A stretch of DNA of 64,000 bases from MD308 sp051888795 (GCA_051888795.1 JBJFCD010000167.1:1-64000), one strand, 5' to 3'. Counted from the stretch's first letter, positions 41,468-50,553 are shown. Translations and numbers: made by a program. Notes: generated by a model not told the origin, from the letters alone.

Positions 41468-41761
41468 ATGGCAAATAAAATATCAGATGAGACAATTGAA
41501 TATGTCGGTATTCTGGCAAAGCTTGAACTTTCCGGTGAGGAAAAAGAAAAAGCCAAATCCGATATGGAAAAGATGCTTGATTATATAGATACTTTGAATG
41601 AACTGGATACAGATGGGATTGAACCAATGTCCCATGTGTTTCCGGTGAAAAATGTATTTCGCGAGGATGTTGTGACAAACGGTGACGGAAGTGCAGATAC
41701 ACTTTTGAATGCACCTCTTCAGAAAGATCAGGGATTCAAGGTGCCAAAAACTATCATATAG
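41468..41761 (+). CDS. gatC: Asp-tRNA(Asn)/Glu-tRNA(Gln) amidotransferase subunit C
   Basis: The 97-residue subunit has the GatC start ISDETIEYVGILAKLELSGE and the central IEPMSHVFPVKNVFREDVV. It stabilises the GatA-GatB complex. AGGAGGAATC precedes the ATG. It begins the gatCAB set, which is transcribed from the upstream T-box leader unless a promoter lies in the 73-bp gap. Confidence 0.93.
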   Translation: MANKISDETIEYVGILAKLELSGEEKEKAKSDMEKMLDYIDTLNELDTDGIEPMSHVFPVKNVFREDVVTNGDGSADTLLNAPLQKDQGFKVPKTII

Positions 41762-41775
41762 GAGGAAAAGATATC

Positions 41776-43263
41776 ATGAACATTTGTCATTTGACAGCAG
41801 TAGAGCTGGGAAAAAAGATAAAGGCAAAAGAGATTTCTGTTCTTGATGCAGTGAAAGCCTCCATTGAGCAGATTGAAAGACTTGAGCCGGATGTAAATAG
41901 TTTTGTGACGATTGATAAGGAAGGAGCATTTGCACAGGCAGAAAAAGTGCAGAAGCTTATTGATGACGGAACGCTTACCGGACCTTTGGCGGGAGTTCCG
42001 GTTGCAATCAAAGATAATATGTGTACGAAAGGTATGTTGACCACATGCAGTTCAAAAATACTTGGAAATTTTAAACCTGCATTTACTGCAGAGGCAGTTG
42101 AAAATCTGAAAAAAGCAGGAGCAATCATTATCGGTAAGACAAATATGGATGAGTTTGCCATGGGAAGTACTACTGAGACTTCATATTTTGGAGAGACGAA
42201 AAATCCATGGAATCTTGAACATGTACCGGGTGGTTCATCCGGAGGTTCCTGTGCGGCAGTAGCAGCAGAGGAATGTCCATATGCGTTAGGGTCCGATACA
42301 GGTGGATCTATCCGCCAGCCAAGTTCTTTCTGTGGAGTTGTGGGAATCAAGCCAACTTACGGAACGGTTTCCCGTTATGGACTGATCGCTTATGGATCCT
42401 CTCTGGATCAGATTGGACCGATTGCAAAAGATGTAACAGACTGTGCAACAATTCTTGAAGTGATTGCATCTCATGATCCGAAGGATAGTACATCTATTGC
42501 CCGTGAGAGTTATGATTTCACAAGTGCATTGAGAGAAGATGTACAGGGAATGCGTATCGGTATTCCAAAAGGTTATTTTGGAGAAGGTCTTGATAAAGAA
42601 GTAAAAGAGAATATTTTAAATGCCGTCAAAGTGTTAGAGGAAAAGGGCGCTGTCGTAGAAGAATTTGATCTGAATCTTGTACAGTATGCGATCCCTGCAT
42701 ATTATGTAATTGCTTCTGCGGAGGCAAGCTCTAACTTATCACGTTTTGACGGTGTCAAATACGGATACAGAGCAGAAGAATATGAAGGTCTTCACAATAT
42801 GTATAAGAAGACACGTTCTGAAGGGTTCGGCCCAGAAGTAAAGAGAAGAATCATGCTCGGTTCTTTCGTGTTAAGCTCAGGATACTATGATGCATATTAT
42901 CTGAAAGCACTTCGCACAAAGGCATTGATCAAACAGGAGTTTGATAAAGCTTTTGAAAGATTTGATGTAATTGTAGCTCCGGCAGCTCCGACTACAGCAC
43001 CTGAACTCGGAAAGAGCTTAAGTGACCCTATGAAAATGTATCTGAGTGACATTTACACAATTTCTGTCAATCTTGCCGGACTTCCGGGAATTAGCATTCC
43101 GGTAGGAAAGGATTCCAAAGGGCTTCCGGTAGGAATGCAGCTTATCGGAAACTGTTTCGAGGAAGAGAAGATTATTCGAGCTGCTTATACATTTGAACAG
43201 ACGAGAGCATATGAGAGACCGGAAATTGCTGGACTTGATGATACAGAGAAAGGGGGCAGATAA
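41776..43263 (+). CDS. gatA: Asp-tRNA(Asn)/Glu-tRNA(Gln) amidotransferase subunit A
   Basis: The 495-residue amidase releases ammonia from glutamine for tRNA amidation. The amidase signature is present: VPVAIKDNMCTKG (catalytic Lys), then VPGGSSGGSCAAVAAEECPY and the nucleophile Ser region GSDTGGSIRQPSSFCG. The C-terminal LAGLPGISIPVGKDSKGLPV is typical. AGGAGGAAAAG lies upstream, 14 bases after gatC. Length matches the family. Confidence 0.95.
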   Translation: MNICHLTAVELGKKIKAKEISVLDAVKASIEQIERLEPDVNSFVTIDKEGAFAQAEKVQKLIDDGTLTGPLAGVPVAIKDNMCTKGMLTTCSSKILGNFKPAFTAEAVENLKKAGAIIIGKTNMDEFAMGSTTETSYFGETKNPWNLEHVPGGSSGGSCAAVAAEECPYALGSDTGGSIRQPSSFCGVVGIKPTYGTVSRYGLIAYGSSLDQIGPIAKDVTDCATILEVIASHDPKDSTSIARESYDFTSALREDVQGMRIGIPKGYFGEGLDKEVKENILNAVKVLEEKGAVVEEFDLNLVQYAIPAYYVIASAEASSNLSRFDGVKYGYRAEEYEGLHNMYKKTRSEGFGPEVKRRIMLGSFVLSSGYYDAYYLKALRTKALIKQEFDKAFERFDVIVAPAAPTTAPELGKSLSDPMKMYLSDIYTISVNLAGLPGISIPVGKDSKGLPVGMQLIGNCFEEEKIIRAAYTFEQTRAYERPEIAGLDDTEKGGR

Positions 43264-43265
43264 TT

Positions 43266-44699
43266 ATGGCAAAACAGTATGAGACAGTCATCGGACTGGA
43301 AGTTCATGTGGAACTTGCAACAAAGACAAAAATTTTCTGCTCCTGTAGTACACAGTTCGGTGGTGCGCCAAATACTCACACCTGTCCGGTCTGTACAGGT
43401 ATGCCTGGTTCCCTTCCGGTACTCAATAAACAGGTTGTAGAATATGCAATGGCTATCGGACTTGCAACAAACTGTGAGATTACCAGAGTATGTAAATTTG
43501 ACCGTAAAAACTATTTTTATCCGGACAATCCGCAGAATTATCAGATTTCCCAATTATATCAGCCAATTGCGCGAAACGGATATGTGGAAATCGAAGTAGG
43601 CGATATGAAGAAAAAAGTCCGTATCCATGAGATGCATATGGAAGAGGATGCAGGAAAACTGGTGCATGATGAGTGGGATGACACTTCGATTGTTGACTTC
43701 AACCGAAGCGGTGTGCCTCTTGTTGAGATTGTATCAGAACCGGATATGAGATCTGCAGATGAGGTTATGGCATATTTGGAGAAACTTCGCCAGACAATCC
43801 AGTATCTTGGGGCTTCAGACTGTAAGCTTCAGGAAGGTTCTATGAGAGCGGATGTGAATCTGTCTGTGCGAGAAGTGGGTTCAGAGAAGTTTGGTACAAG
43901 AACTGAAATGAAAAACTTAAACTCCTTTAAAGCTATTGCCAGAGCGATTGAGGGAGAGAGACAGAGACAGATTGAACTTCTGGAAGAAGGAAAGGAAGTC
44001 ATTCAGGAGACAAGAAGATGGGATGATAATAAAGAATCATCTTATGCAATGCGTTCTAAAGAGGATGCGCAGGATTACAGATATTTCCCGGAGCCGGATC
44101 TTGTCCCAATCGTAATTGATGATGAATGGATCGAAAGAATAAAGGCAAAACAGCCGGAACTTCGTGATGAGAAGCTTGCAAGATACAAAAAGGAATTTGA
44201 TATCCCGCAGTATGATGCAGAGATTATCACTGCCTCCAAACACATGGCAGATATTTTTGAGGCTACAACTGCGATTTGCAACAAGCCGAAGAAAGTATCG
44301 AACTGGCTGATGGTAGAGACACTCCGCCTCTTGAAAGAGAATGGTATGGAACCGGAAGAGATTAGATTTTCTCCAGAGAATCTTGCAAAACTAATTCAGC
44401 TTACAGAGGCAGGGACAATCAATAGCTCCGTTGCAAAAGAAGTATTTGAAAAAGTGTTTGCAGAAGATATTGATCCTGAAAAATATGTGGAAGAGCATGG
44501 ACTTAAGACAGTTAATGACGAGGGAGCGTTAGAGGAAGTTCTGAATAAAGTAATCGCTGACAATCCACAGGCGGTTGCTGATTATAAAGGCGGAAAAGAA
44601 AAAGCTCTGGGAGCGCTGGTAGGACAGACGATGAAAGCCATGAAAGGAAAGGCAAATCCGGGGCAGGTAAATCAGAAGTTAAAAGAAATGTTAAAGTAG
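43266..44699 (+). CDS. gatB: Asp-tRNA(Asn)/Glu-tRNA(Gln) amidotransferase subunit B
   Basis: The 477-residue subunit activates the misacylated tRNA carboxylate and transfers ammonia from GatA. Key parts are TVIGLEVHVELATKTKIFC with the zinc cysteines CSCSTQF and CPVCTGMPGSLPV, RKNYFYPDNPQNYQISQ, and the C-terminal YqeY-like tail domain (GALVGQTMKAMKGKANPGQV). It begins two bases after gatA and is followed by a strong terminator. Confidence 0.95.
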   Translation: MAKQYETVIGLEVHVELATKTKIFCSCSTQFGGAPNTHTCPVCTGMPGSLPVLNKQVVEYAMAIGLATNCEITRVCKFDRKNYFYPDNPQNYQISQLYQPIARNGYVEIEVGDMKKKVRIHEMHMEEDAGKLVHDEWDDTSIVDFNRSGVPLVEIVSEPDMRSADEVMAYLEKLRQTIQYLGASDCKLQEGSMRADVNLSVREVGSEKFGTRTEMKNLNSFKAIARAIEGERQRQIELLEEGKEVIQETRRWDDNKESSYAMRSKEDAQDYRYFPEPDLVPIVIDDEWIERIKAKQPELRDEKLARYKKEFDIPQYDAEIITASKHMADIFEATTAICNKPKKVSNWLMVETLRLLKENGMEPEEIRFSPENLAKLIQLTEAGTINSSVAKEVFEKVFAEDIDPEKYVEEHGLKTVNDEGALEEVLNKVIADNPQAVADYKGGKEKALGALVGQTMKAMKGKANPGQVNQKLKEMLK

Positions 44700-44706
44700 A
44701 GATGAT

Positions 44707-44734
44707 AAGGTGTGCTTATTTATAAGCACACCTT
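44707..44734 (+). terminator. Terminator of the aspS-gatCAB operon
   Basis: AAGGTGTGCTTA (44707-44718) pairs perfectly with TAAGCACACCTT (44723-44734) through a TTTA loop. Confidence 0.85.
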
Positions 44735-44897
44735 GTTTAGAAAAACTTATTAGCAATTAGAAATAACACTTATTAGACAGCGTGGAATGACTATGGTACA
44801 ATTTTTGAAGCAGACGTAGATAATTATAGAAGCTTTAGATTGTCTGGTGACTTTATAGAGATTATAAATGCATTGTATGTGTACAAGGAGGATGAAC

Positions 44898-46310
44898 ATG
44901 GGAGGATTTTTTGGAGTAGCATCGAAAGAAGATTGCGTGCTGGAATTATTTTACGGAGTAGATTATCATTCACATTTGGGGACAAGACGAGGCGGAATGG
45001 CAACTTACGGGGAAGAAGGTTTTAACCGTGCTATTCATAATATTGAAAATTCACCGTTTCGTACAAAATTCGATCGTGATGTAAGTGAGATGAAAGGAAA
45101 TCTCGGAATTGGCTGTATCTCAGATTTTGAACCACAGCCGCTTCTGATTCGTTCTAAGCTTGGAAGTTTTGCCATTACTACAGTCGGCAAGGTAAATAAT
45201 TATGAAGAGCTGTTAAACCAGTTGTATGAAAGTGCACATTCTCATTTTCAGGAAATGACGAATGGGCAGATCAATGTGACAGAATTGATTGCTGCTTTGA
45301 TCTGTGAAAAAGATTCTATCGTAGAGGGAATTAAATATGTGCAGGAAATTGTAGATGGCTCCATGACACTTCTGATCCTCACAAAAGACGGTATCTATGC
45401 AGCAAGAGACCGCTATGGAAGAACACCTCTTGTGATCGGATGTAAAGACGGTGCTTACTGCGTATCTTTTGAAAGTCATGCATACATTAATCTGGGCTAT
45501 ATTGATTATAAAGAACTGGGACCTTCTGAGATTGCATTTATTACACCGGAAGGCGTAGAGACATTAAGCCCTGCCCGTGAAGAGATGAAGATCTGTTCGT
45601 TCCTCTGGGTATATTATGGCTATCCGACATCTTCTTATGAAGGTGTTAACGTAGAAGAGATGCGTTACAAATGCGGAAGTATGCTGGCAAAACGAGATGG
45701 AGATTCCGTTCATCCAGATATTGTAGCTGGTGTTCCGGATTCCGGTATCGCTCATGCAATCGGATACGCTAATGAATCAGGAATCCCGTACGCAAGACCA
45801 TTTATCAAATATACACCAACCTGGCCACGATCTTTTATGCCAACAAATCAGCAGCAGCGTAACCTGATTGCACGTATGAAACTGATTCCGGTACAGGCAT
45901 TGATCGAGAACAAGAAACTTCTTTTGATAGATGATTCCATCGTGCGTGGTACACAGCTTCGCGAGACAACAGAATTCCTTTATAACAGCGGGGCAAAAGA
46001 AGTGCATGTACGTCCAGCATGCCCACCACTCTTATATGGCTGTAAATATTTGAACTTCTCCCGTTCAAAATCAGAGATGGAGCTGATCACAAGAAGAGTA
46101 ATCCAGGAAAGAGAAGGAGAAAACTGCTCAGAGGAAATTCTGAAAGAATATGCAGACCCATGCAGCTGTAGATATGCGCAGATGATCGAAGATATCAGAA
46201 AGAAACAGAATTTCACAACATTAAGATACCATAGATTAGACGATCTTTTAGAATCAATCGGAATCGATCCATGCAAAGTATGTACATACTGCTTCGACGG
46301 AAGAGAATAG
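44898..46310 (+). CDS. PurF-like amidophosphoribosyltransferase lacking the glutaminase cysteine
   Basis: The 470-residue protein has the two-domain PurF layout. The phosphoribosyltransferase PRPP loop is intact (KLLLIDDSIVRGTQLRETTE), as is VAGVPDSGIAHAIGYANESG. The N-terminal glutaminase domain should begin Met-Cys-Gly, with Cys as nucleophile; here it begins MGGFFGVASKEDC, and the glutamine-binding HRGQES is LGTRRGGM. So hydrolysis of glutamine is not expected. It could use free ammonia, take ammonia from a partner, or have another role. C-terminal Cys in PCKVCTYC may bind a cluster as in Bacillus PurF. ATG 44898 follows AAGGAGG. No pur genes adjoin. Confidence 0.82.
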   Translation: MGGFFGVASKEDCVLELFYGVDYHSHLGTRRGGMATYGEEGFNRAIHNIENSPFRTKFDRDVSEMKGNLGIGCISDFEPQPLLIRSKLGSFAITTVGKVNNYEELLNQLYESAHSHFQEMTNGQINVTELIAALICEKDSIVEGIKYVQEIVDGSMTLLILTKDGIYAARDRYGRTPLVIGCKDGAYCVSFESHAYINLGYIDYKELGPSEIAFITPEGVETLSPAREEMKICSFLWVYYGYPTSSYEGVNVEEMRYKCGSMLAKRDGDSVHPDIVAGVPDSGIAHAIGYANESGIPYARPFIKYTPTWPRSFMPTNQQQRNLIARMKLIPVQALIENKKLLLIDDSIVRGTQLRETTEFLYNSGAKEVHVRPACPPLLYGCKYLNFSRSKSEMELITRRVIQEREGENCSEEILKEYADPCSCRYAQMIEDIRKKQNFTTLRYHRLDDLLESIGIDPCKVCTYCFDGRE

Positions 46311-46334
46311 TCGCGTTGGCAATGAGCCATGCAG

Positions 46335-46392
46335 AAAATAACAGGAACGGCTGTCTGTGTGCTTGCACACAAGCAGCCGTTCCTGTTATTTT
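46335..46392 (+). terminator. Long perfect hairpin after the PurF-like gene
   Basis: AAAATAACAGGAACGGCTG (46335-46353) is the exact complement of CAGCCGTTCCTGTTATTTT (46374-46392). GTGTG/CACAC pairs extend the stem in the loop. The T-run makes it a strong terminator on either strand. Confidence 0.85.
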
Positions 46393-46398
46393 CTATAG

Positions 46399-46599
46399 GG
46401 CGAAGCCCGCGCCCGAGGAGAAGCGAAGCGGAAACGAGGGTACAGGGCTCATTGCAAGGGGAAAGAAGCAAGGCGAAGCCCGCGCCTGAGGAGGAGCGAA
46501 GCGGAAACGAGGGTACAGGGCTCATTGCAAGGAGGAAGAAGCAAGGCGAAGCCCGCGCCCGAGTAGAAGCGAAGCGGAAACGAGGGTACAGGGCTTGTA
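46399..46599. repeat. 73-bp GC-rich tandem repeat, about 2.75 copies
   Basis: Copies start at 46399, 46472 and 46545, each opening GGCGAAGCCCGCGCC and containing GAAGCGAAGCGGAAACGAGG and, in the first two, TACAGGGCTCATTGCAAG. The period is exactly 73 bp and copies differ at only a few bases. The unit is much richer in GC than its surroundings. GCAATGAGCC at 46319-46328 is the reverse complement of GGCTCATTGC in the repeat. Period 73 changes frame each copy, so a coding role is unlikely. Frames are open across it on both strands simply because stop codons are scarce. Confidence 0.85.
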
Positions 46600-46795
46600 A
46601 TTTAGATAGTTCTTGAAAAGGCAACTTGTATTTGTTATGATAAACGAAACATTAGTTGTCTTTTTATATGTTCAATTTTAAAAAATTCATAAAAATCTAG
46701 AGGTCGATTCTGACTAAAATTCGTTGATCGTATTAATTTATTAGCATTGCTTAAGAGGCATATTTGTAAAAGTATTGAAGTAGTATTTTGGATTA
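46600..46795. other. A/T-rich intergenic stretch
   Basis: Between the tandem repeat and the toxin-antitoxin promoter I see no gene, terminator or clear palindrome. The sequence returns abruptly from GC-rich to A/T-rich at about 46600, which marks the edge of the repeat element. Confidence 0.5.
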
Positions 46796-46823
46796 TTGAC
46801 AGTGTGTAAATAATGTGTATAAT
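46796..46823 (+). promoter_or_regulatory. Consensus promoter of the HicAB fusion gene
   Basis: TTGACA (46796-46801) and TATAAT (46818-46823) both match consensus, with a 16-bp spacer. Downstream AGAAAGGATA is the ribosome-binding site for ATG 46841. Confidence 0.8.
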
Positions 46824-46840
46824 TTTAAGAAAGGATACAA

Positions 46841-47437
46841 ATGAAGAGGAGATTATTAATAAAAAAATTGGAGGCTATTGGATTTATATTTGAACGCCAT
46901 GGAGGAAACCATGATATCTATAGAAGAGGTACAGATATAGAAAAAATACCAAGACATAAAGAAATAAATGAAAAACTAGGAAAAGCGATCCTAAAAAATG
47001 GAGATTATAAGGAGTTAATAAAGATGAGAAAAGTTTATCCAGTTATTTTTACAGAAGTGAAGGAAGGATATTTGGTAGAAGTTCCGGATTTAGAAATATT
47101 GACAGAAGGAAAAAATTTAAGTGATGCAATTTGCATGGCTCGGGATGCTATTGGAGTGACAGGGATTTCTATGGAAGATCATGAAGAGGTACTTCCGGAA
47201 CCAATGGATGTGGAAAGAGTAAACATACAAAAAGGAACTTTTGCAAAAGAAGGGAAAAGTTTTGTCTCTATGGTGGATGTTGATTTCACAGAATACAGAC
47301 GGAGAATGGATAATAAATCCGTGCGGCGGAATGTAACGCTTCCAAATTGGCTTAACCGGGAGGCTGAGAAAGCACATATTAACGTGTCAAAAGTGCTTCA
47401 GGATGCATTAATACTAAAACTGGGGATTCAGAAATAA
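46841..47437 (+). CDS. HicA-HicB toxin-antitoxin fused in one frame
   Basis: Residues 1-60 are a HicA-type mRNA interferase (KKLEAIGFIFERHGGNHDIY with catalytic His24, then IPRHKEINEKLGKAIL). Residues 62-198 are a full HicB antitoxin: MRKVYPVIFTEVKEGYLVEV, a partial RNase H-like domain, then a ribbon-helix-helix (RRNVTLPNWLNREAEKAHIN). Normally hicA and hicB are separate genes. There is no stop between them; Met62 (ATG 47024) keeps its own AAGGAG site, so free HicB of 137 residues may also be made. HicA blocks translation by cutting mRNA, HicB neutralises it and represses the operon. A perfect promoter lies upstream. Confidence 0.85.
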   Translation: MKRRLLIKKLEAIGFIFERHGGNHDIYRRGTDIEKIPRHKEINEKLGKAILKNGDYKELIKMRKVYPVIFTEVKEGYLVEVPDLEILTEGKNLSDAICMARDAIGVTGISMEDHEEVLPEPMDVERVNIQKGTFAKEGKSFVSMVDVDFTEYRRRMDNKSVRRNVTLPNWLNREAEKAHINVSKVLQDALILKLGIQK

Positions 47438-47450
47438 GAGAGAAAAAAAG

Positions 47451-47493
47451 ATAAATTCTCATTTTGAAATATGCTTTCAAGATGAGAATTTAT
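47451..47493. terminator. Terminator-like hairpin after the toxin-antitoxin gene
   Basis: An 18-bp stem is formed by ATAAATTCTCATTTTGAA (47451-47468) and TTCAAGATGAGAATTTAT (47476-47493) with one G-T pair and a seven-base loop. Confidence 0.7.
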
Positions 47494-47676
47494 TTACAAA
47501 ACGAGAACCTAGGATTGCAATTCAGCCAAATACAATTTACAGTATCCTTTTGTTGCAAGTTTTGACAAAAATGAGACTAATTATGTGATAAAACAAAGTG
47601 GAAAGAAGTTATGTGGTAATATTAATATAAGTAGTTATGAAAGAAAGGAAAGAGATATAATAAAGGAGGAAATCAA

Positions 47677-50535
47677 ATGAAAAAGATACTGGCAGTTACG
47701 ATGGCATTGATAATGTATATGAGCGTAGCAATGACCATTTATGCTGAAGAAAATGTGAGTGAGGATGATACTTTATATGATGGTGCTGAATATGGTATAC
47801 CTGATGATGCAGATTCTTTTAATGAACATTATTATTATGTTTACGATAGAGATTCTGAATGGACACAGGCGAAAAATTATTGTGAATCCATAGGAGGACA
47901 TTTGGTAACTATTACAAGTGGAGAAGAGCAGCAATTTGTAGTTGAACTGATACAGAAATATGGACAGCGAAAGAATTATTGGCTTGGAGGACATCAGAAC
48001 GGAAGCAACAATAGCAGTTGGTATTGGGTGACAGGAGAAGCATTCAGCTATACGAACTGGGCCAATTCTCAGCCGGATCATTCTAATGAAGATTGTTTAA
48101 TGATGTATACTTATGATAACCCAAATGCCAGCGGAAATGAGACATATAAATGGAATGACTTGGTTGATGCCGGAACATATGGGTCGGAAAGTTGGTTTGG
48201 AACAGCGAATTTCGGATACATTTGTGAATGGGATGATTACATCATTGAGAGCGGTGATGGAAATACCTCAACAGAAAGTCTTTATGAAGAAGATTATCAA
48301 AATTTTCTTTCCCAAAGTAATGGTTGGGATATATTTAAAGAATTTTCAAATTGTGCATACAGTTCAGATCTTACATATATAATTCCGGGAATCCGACAGA
48401 CAAATATGGCAAATGGTAAAGTGTGTACAGAAATGGTTCCACAGGGAACGTGTGTGGCAGGAGAGTTTTTATTGATTTCAGCATACGATTCAGGTAAAGA
48501 AAATAATTCTGTAATTTATGTGATGGATAAGAATACCGGAAAATATAAAAAGACAATTGTACTAAAGGATATGAAGGCTCATGTAGGGGCTCTTGCATAT
48601 AACGAAGAAGAAGGAATGATTTATATTGCCGATTCAAATAAAGGCAACGTGTGGTGCCTCCCTCTTTCAGAAGTCAGGAGTAAAGTTAAGACGAAAAATG
48701 ATGCAGAATTTGTAGAATTAAGTCAGTCTTTTTCGGTTACCGCTACCCCGTCTTTCTTAACTTACTACAGGGGGAAATTGTTTGTAGGGCAGTATCACCA
48801 AAAAAAATCGACAGAATCCCAGAAAAAAGCGCAGCAAAAAAGTTACATGGAAGCATATAAAGTAAGTGGTGAATACAAAAGTAACCCACAGAAATGTATG
48901 GAAATGAAACTTCCACTAAAGAGCCAGGGAGTTCAGTTTATAGATTTTAATGGAAAAACATATCTGTTCTGTTCGTGTTCGGGTGGTCGTAAAAACAAAT
49001 CTATTCTTTATGTATATAAAATAAATCGAACAAATGAGGATGCATTTTCATTTGTCAATATCAATGGGAAAGAGAATGTATCTGTAAATATGCCGAACAT
49101 GAGTGAGGATGTTGAACGGATTGGGAATAATTTTTACACCTGTTTTGAGTCAGCTGCTTATAAATATCAGATGGATAAGAATGATAGATGCCCTTATCCG
49201 CTTGACCGGATAACAAGAACTTCGTTAGGAACATTAATGAGGCTTTATATTTTAAAAAATGGTAGAGCAGTGAAAACACAGGCGGAAAATTCGGTACAGG
49301 CACTTAATGCAGAGGAAGAGGATATTGTTATTAGTCAGGGAAGTTGTGGAGAGGAATTGCAGTATGTGCTTTATGATGACGGTGCGTTAAATATTACAGG
49401 TCAGGGAGCTATGGATGATTATGATTATTCATCTTTGGCACCGTGGGAAACAGATAAAGATCAGATTAAGGCGATATATGTGGGCGCTGATGTTACTAAT
49501 ATTGGATCATATGCATTTTCAGGATGCAGTAGTCTGGAAACCATAGAGATATCTGACTTTTCTGCAATTGATAAGGTGTTCTCTATTGGAGAGGGTGCTT
49601 TTGAAAATTGTATAAATCTGAAAACAGTAAAATTGCCGGAGAAAGACTATGAGATTTCGGAAACAGCTTTTGCAGGTATAGAAGGTTCTGGCATTGAGAT
49701 ACAAAGTGATGCAAAAATGGTAAAAGATTATTGTGAAGAGCAGGGAATCAGTCTACATACTCATGATTATCAATATGTGGAGACGGTGGACATGACTTGT
49801 GCAAGAAACGGATATGACTTGTACCAATGTGCGGGATGTCAGAAAACAGAATGCAGAAATGTCGTGGAAATAACAGAAGATCATGTTTTTGAAGAGGAAA
49901 GTAGAATCCCGGCTACAGAAGAAAGTAGTGGAAGTATTACTTATAAATGTAAAAATTGCGGTATGATAACAACAGAGGAACTGGAGCCTGCCACACCACA
50001 GAAATTAGAGATTAAGATATCAAAGATTACTATTTCCGGACTTTCTAAACAGATTGCGGCAGGCAAGAAAATAAAGTTGACAGCAAGTGTCTTCCCAGCT
50101 AACGCAACGAATAAAGCTGTAACATGGAAATCCAGTAATACGAAGGTTGCAACAGTCACTCAGTCGGGCGTTGTTACGATGAAGAAGGGTTCTGGCGGTA
50201 AATCAGTTACGATCACAGCAATGTCAAAAGATGGAAGTAGTGTAAAAGCAACTTATAAAATTAAATCCATGAAAGGGTTTGTAAAAAAGATTACTATTTC
50301 CGGAAGCAAGTCTGTAAAAGCAGGAAAATCTTTGAAATTAAAAGCGAAAGTGACAGCCACTAAGAGTGCAAATAAGAAATTGAAATGGACAAGCAGCAAT
50401 ACAAAATATGCCAAGGTAAGCAGTTCCGGAAAAGTGACAACATATAAAGCAGGAAAAGGAAAGAAAGTTAAGATTACTGCAATGGCAACAGACGGAAGTG
50501 GAAAGAAAAAGACTGTGACAATTAAAATTAAATAA
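47677..50535 (+). CDS. Secreted C-type lectin / BspA-like LRR / Big2 surface protein
   Basis: This 952-residue secreted protein has a signal peptide (about 1-23). A C-type lectin-like domain (about 50-186) follows, with WTQAKNYCESIGGHLVTI, the QPD calcium/sugar motif at 132-134, WND at 159-161 and GYICEW. A central region (about 210-530) resembles a beta propeller (NSVIYVMDKNTGKYKKTIVL; GMIYIADSNKGNVW). Then come an LRR_5/BspA-like segment (about 600-690; IGSYAFSGCSSLETIEI), a Cys-pair region, and two Big2 domains (about 775-952). QPD in animal lectins signals galactose-type ligands. It ends without a sortase motif. AAAGGAGG precedes the ATG. Confidence 0.85.
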   Translation: MKKILAVTMALIMYMSVAMTIYAEENVSEDDTLYDGAEYGIPDDADSFNEHYYYVYDRDSEWTQAKNYCESIGGHLVTITSGEEQQFVVELIQKYGQRKNYWLGGHQNGSNNSSWYWVTGEAFSYTNWANSQPDHSNEDCLMMYTYDNPNASGNETYKWNDLVDAGTYGSESWFGTANFGYICEWDDYIIESGDGNTSTESLYEEDYQNFLSQSNGWDIFKEFSNCAYSSDLTYIIPGIRQTNMANGKVCTEMVPQGTCVAGEFLLISAYDSGKENNSVIYVMDKNTGKYKKTIVLKDMKAHVGALAYNEEEGMIYIADSNKGNVWCLPLSEVRSKVKTKNDAEFVELSQSFSVTATPSFLTYYRGKLFVGQYHQKKSTESQKKAQQKSYMEAYKVSGEYKSNPQKCMEMKLPLKSQGVQFIDFNGKTYLFCSCSGGRKNKSILYVYKINRTNEDAFSFVNINGKENVSVNMPNMSEDVERIGNNFYTCFESAAYKYQMDKNDRCPYPLDRITRTSLGTLMRLYILKNGRAVKTQAENSVQALNAEEEDIVISQGSCGEELQYVLYDDGALNITGQGAMDDYDYSSLAPWETDKDQIKAIYVGADVTNIGSYAFSGCSSLETIEISDFSAIDKVFSIGEGAFENCINLKTVKLPEKDYEISETAFAGIEGSGIEIQSDAKMVKDYCEEQGISLHTHDYQYVETVDMTCARNGYDLYQCAGCQKTECRNVVEITEDHVFEEESRIPATEESSGSITYKCKNCGMITTEELEPATPQKLEIKISKITISGLSKQIAAGKKIKLTASVFPANATNKAVTWKSSNTKVATVTQSGVVTMKKGSGGKSVTITAMSKDGSSVKATYKIKSMKGFVKKITISGSKSVKAGKSLKLKAKVTATKSANKKLKWTSSNTKYAKVSSSGKVTTYKAGKGKKVKITAMATDGSGKKKTVTIKIK

Positions 50536-50553
50536 TCCGAAAAGATGAAAAAG

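Noticed and set aside
41787..42350. Minus-strand frame of 187 codons opposite gatA
   Set aside because: Mirror of codon bias in gatA; no start context and no recognisable domain.
46399..46599. CRISPR array
   Set aside because: Direct head-to-tail 73-bp repeats without unique spacers, and no cas genes in the window.
45980..46624. Long frames on both strands across the 73-bp repeats
   Set aside because: GC-rich tandem DNA has few stop codons; the period shifts frame at each copy and products look like Arg/Glu-rich noise.
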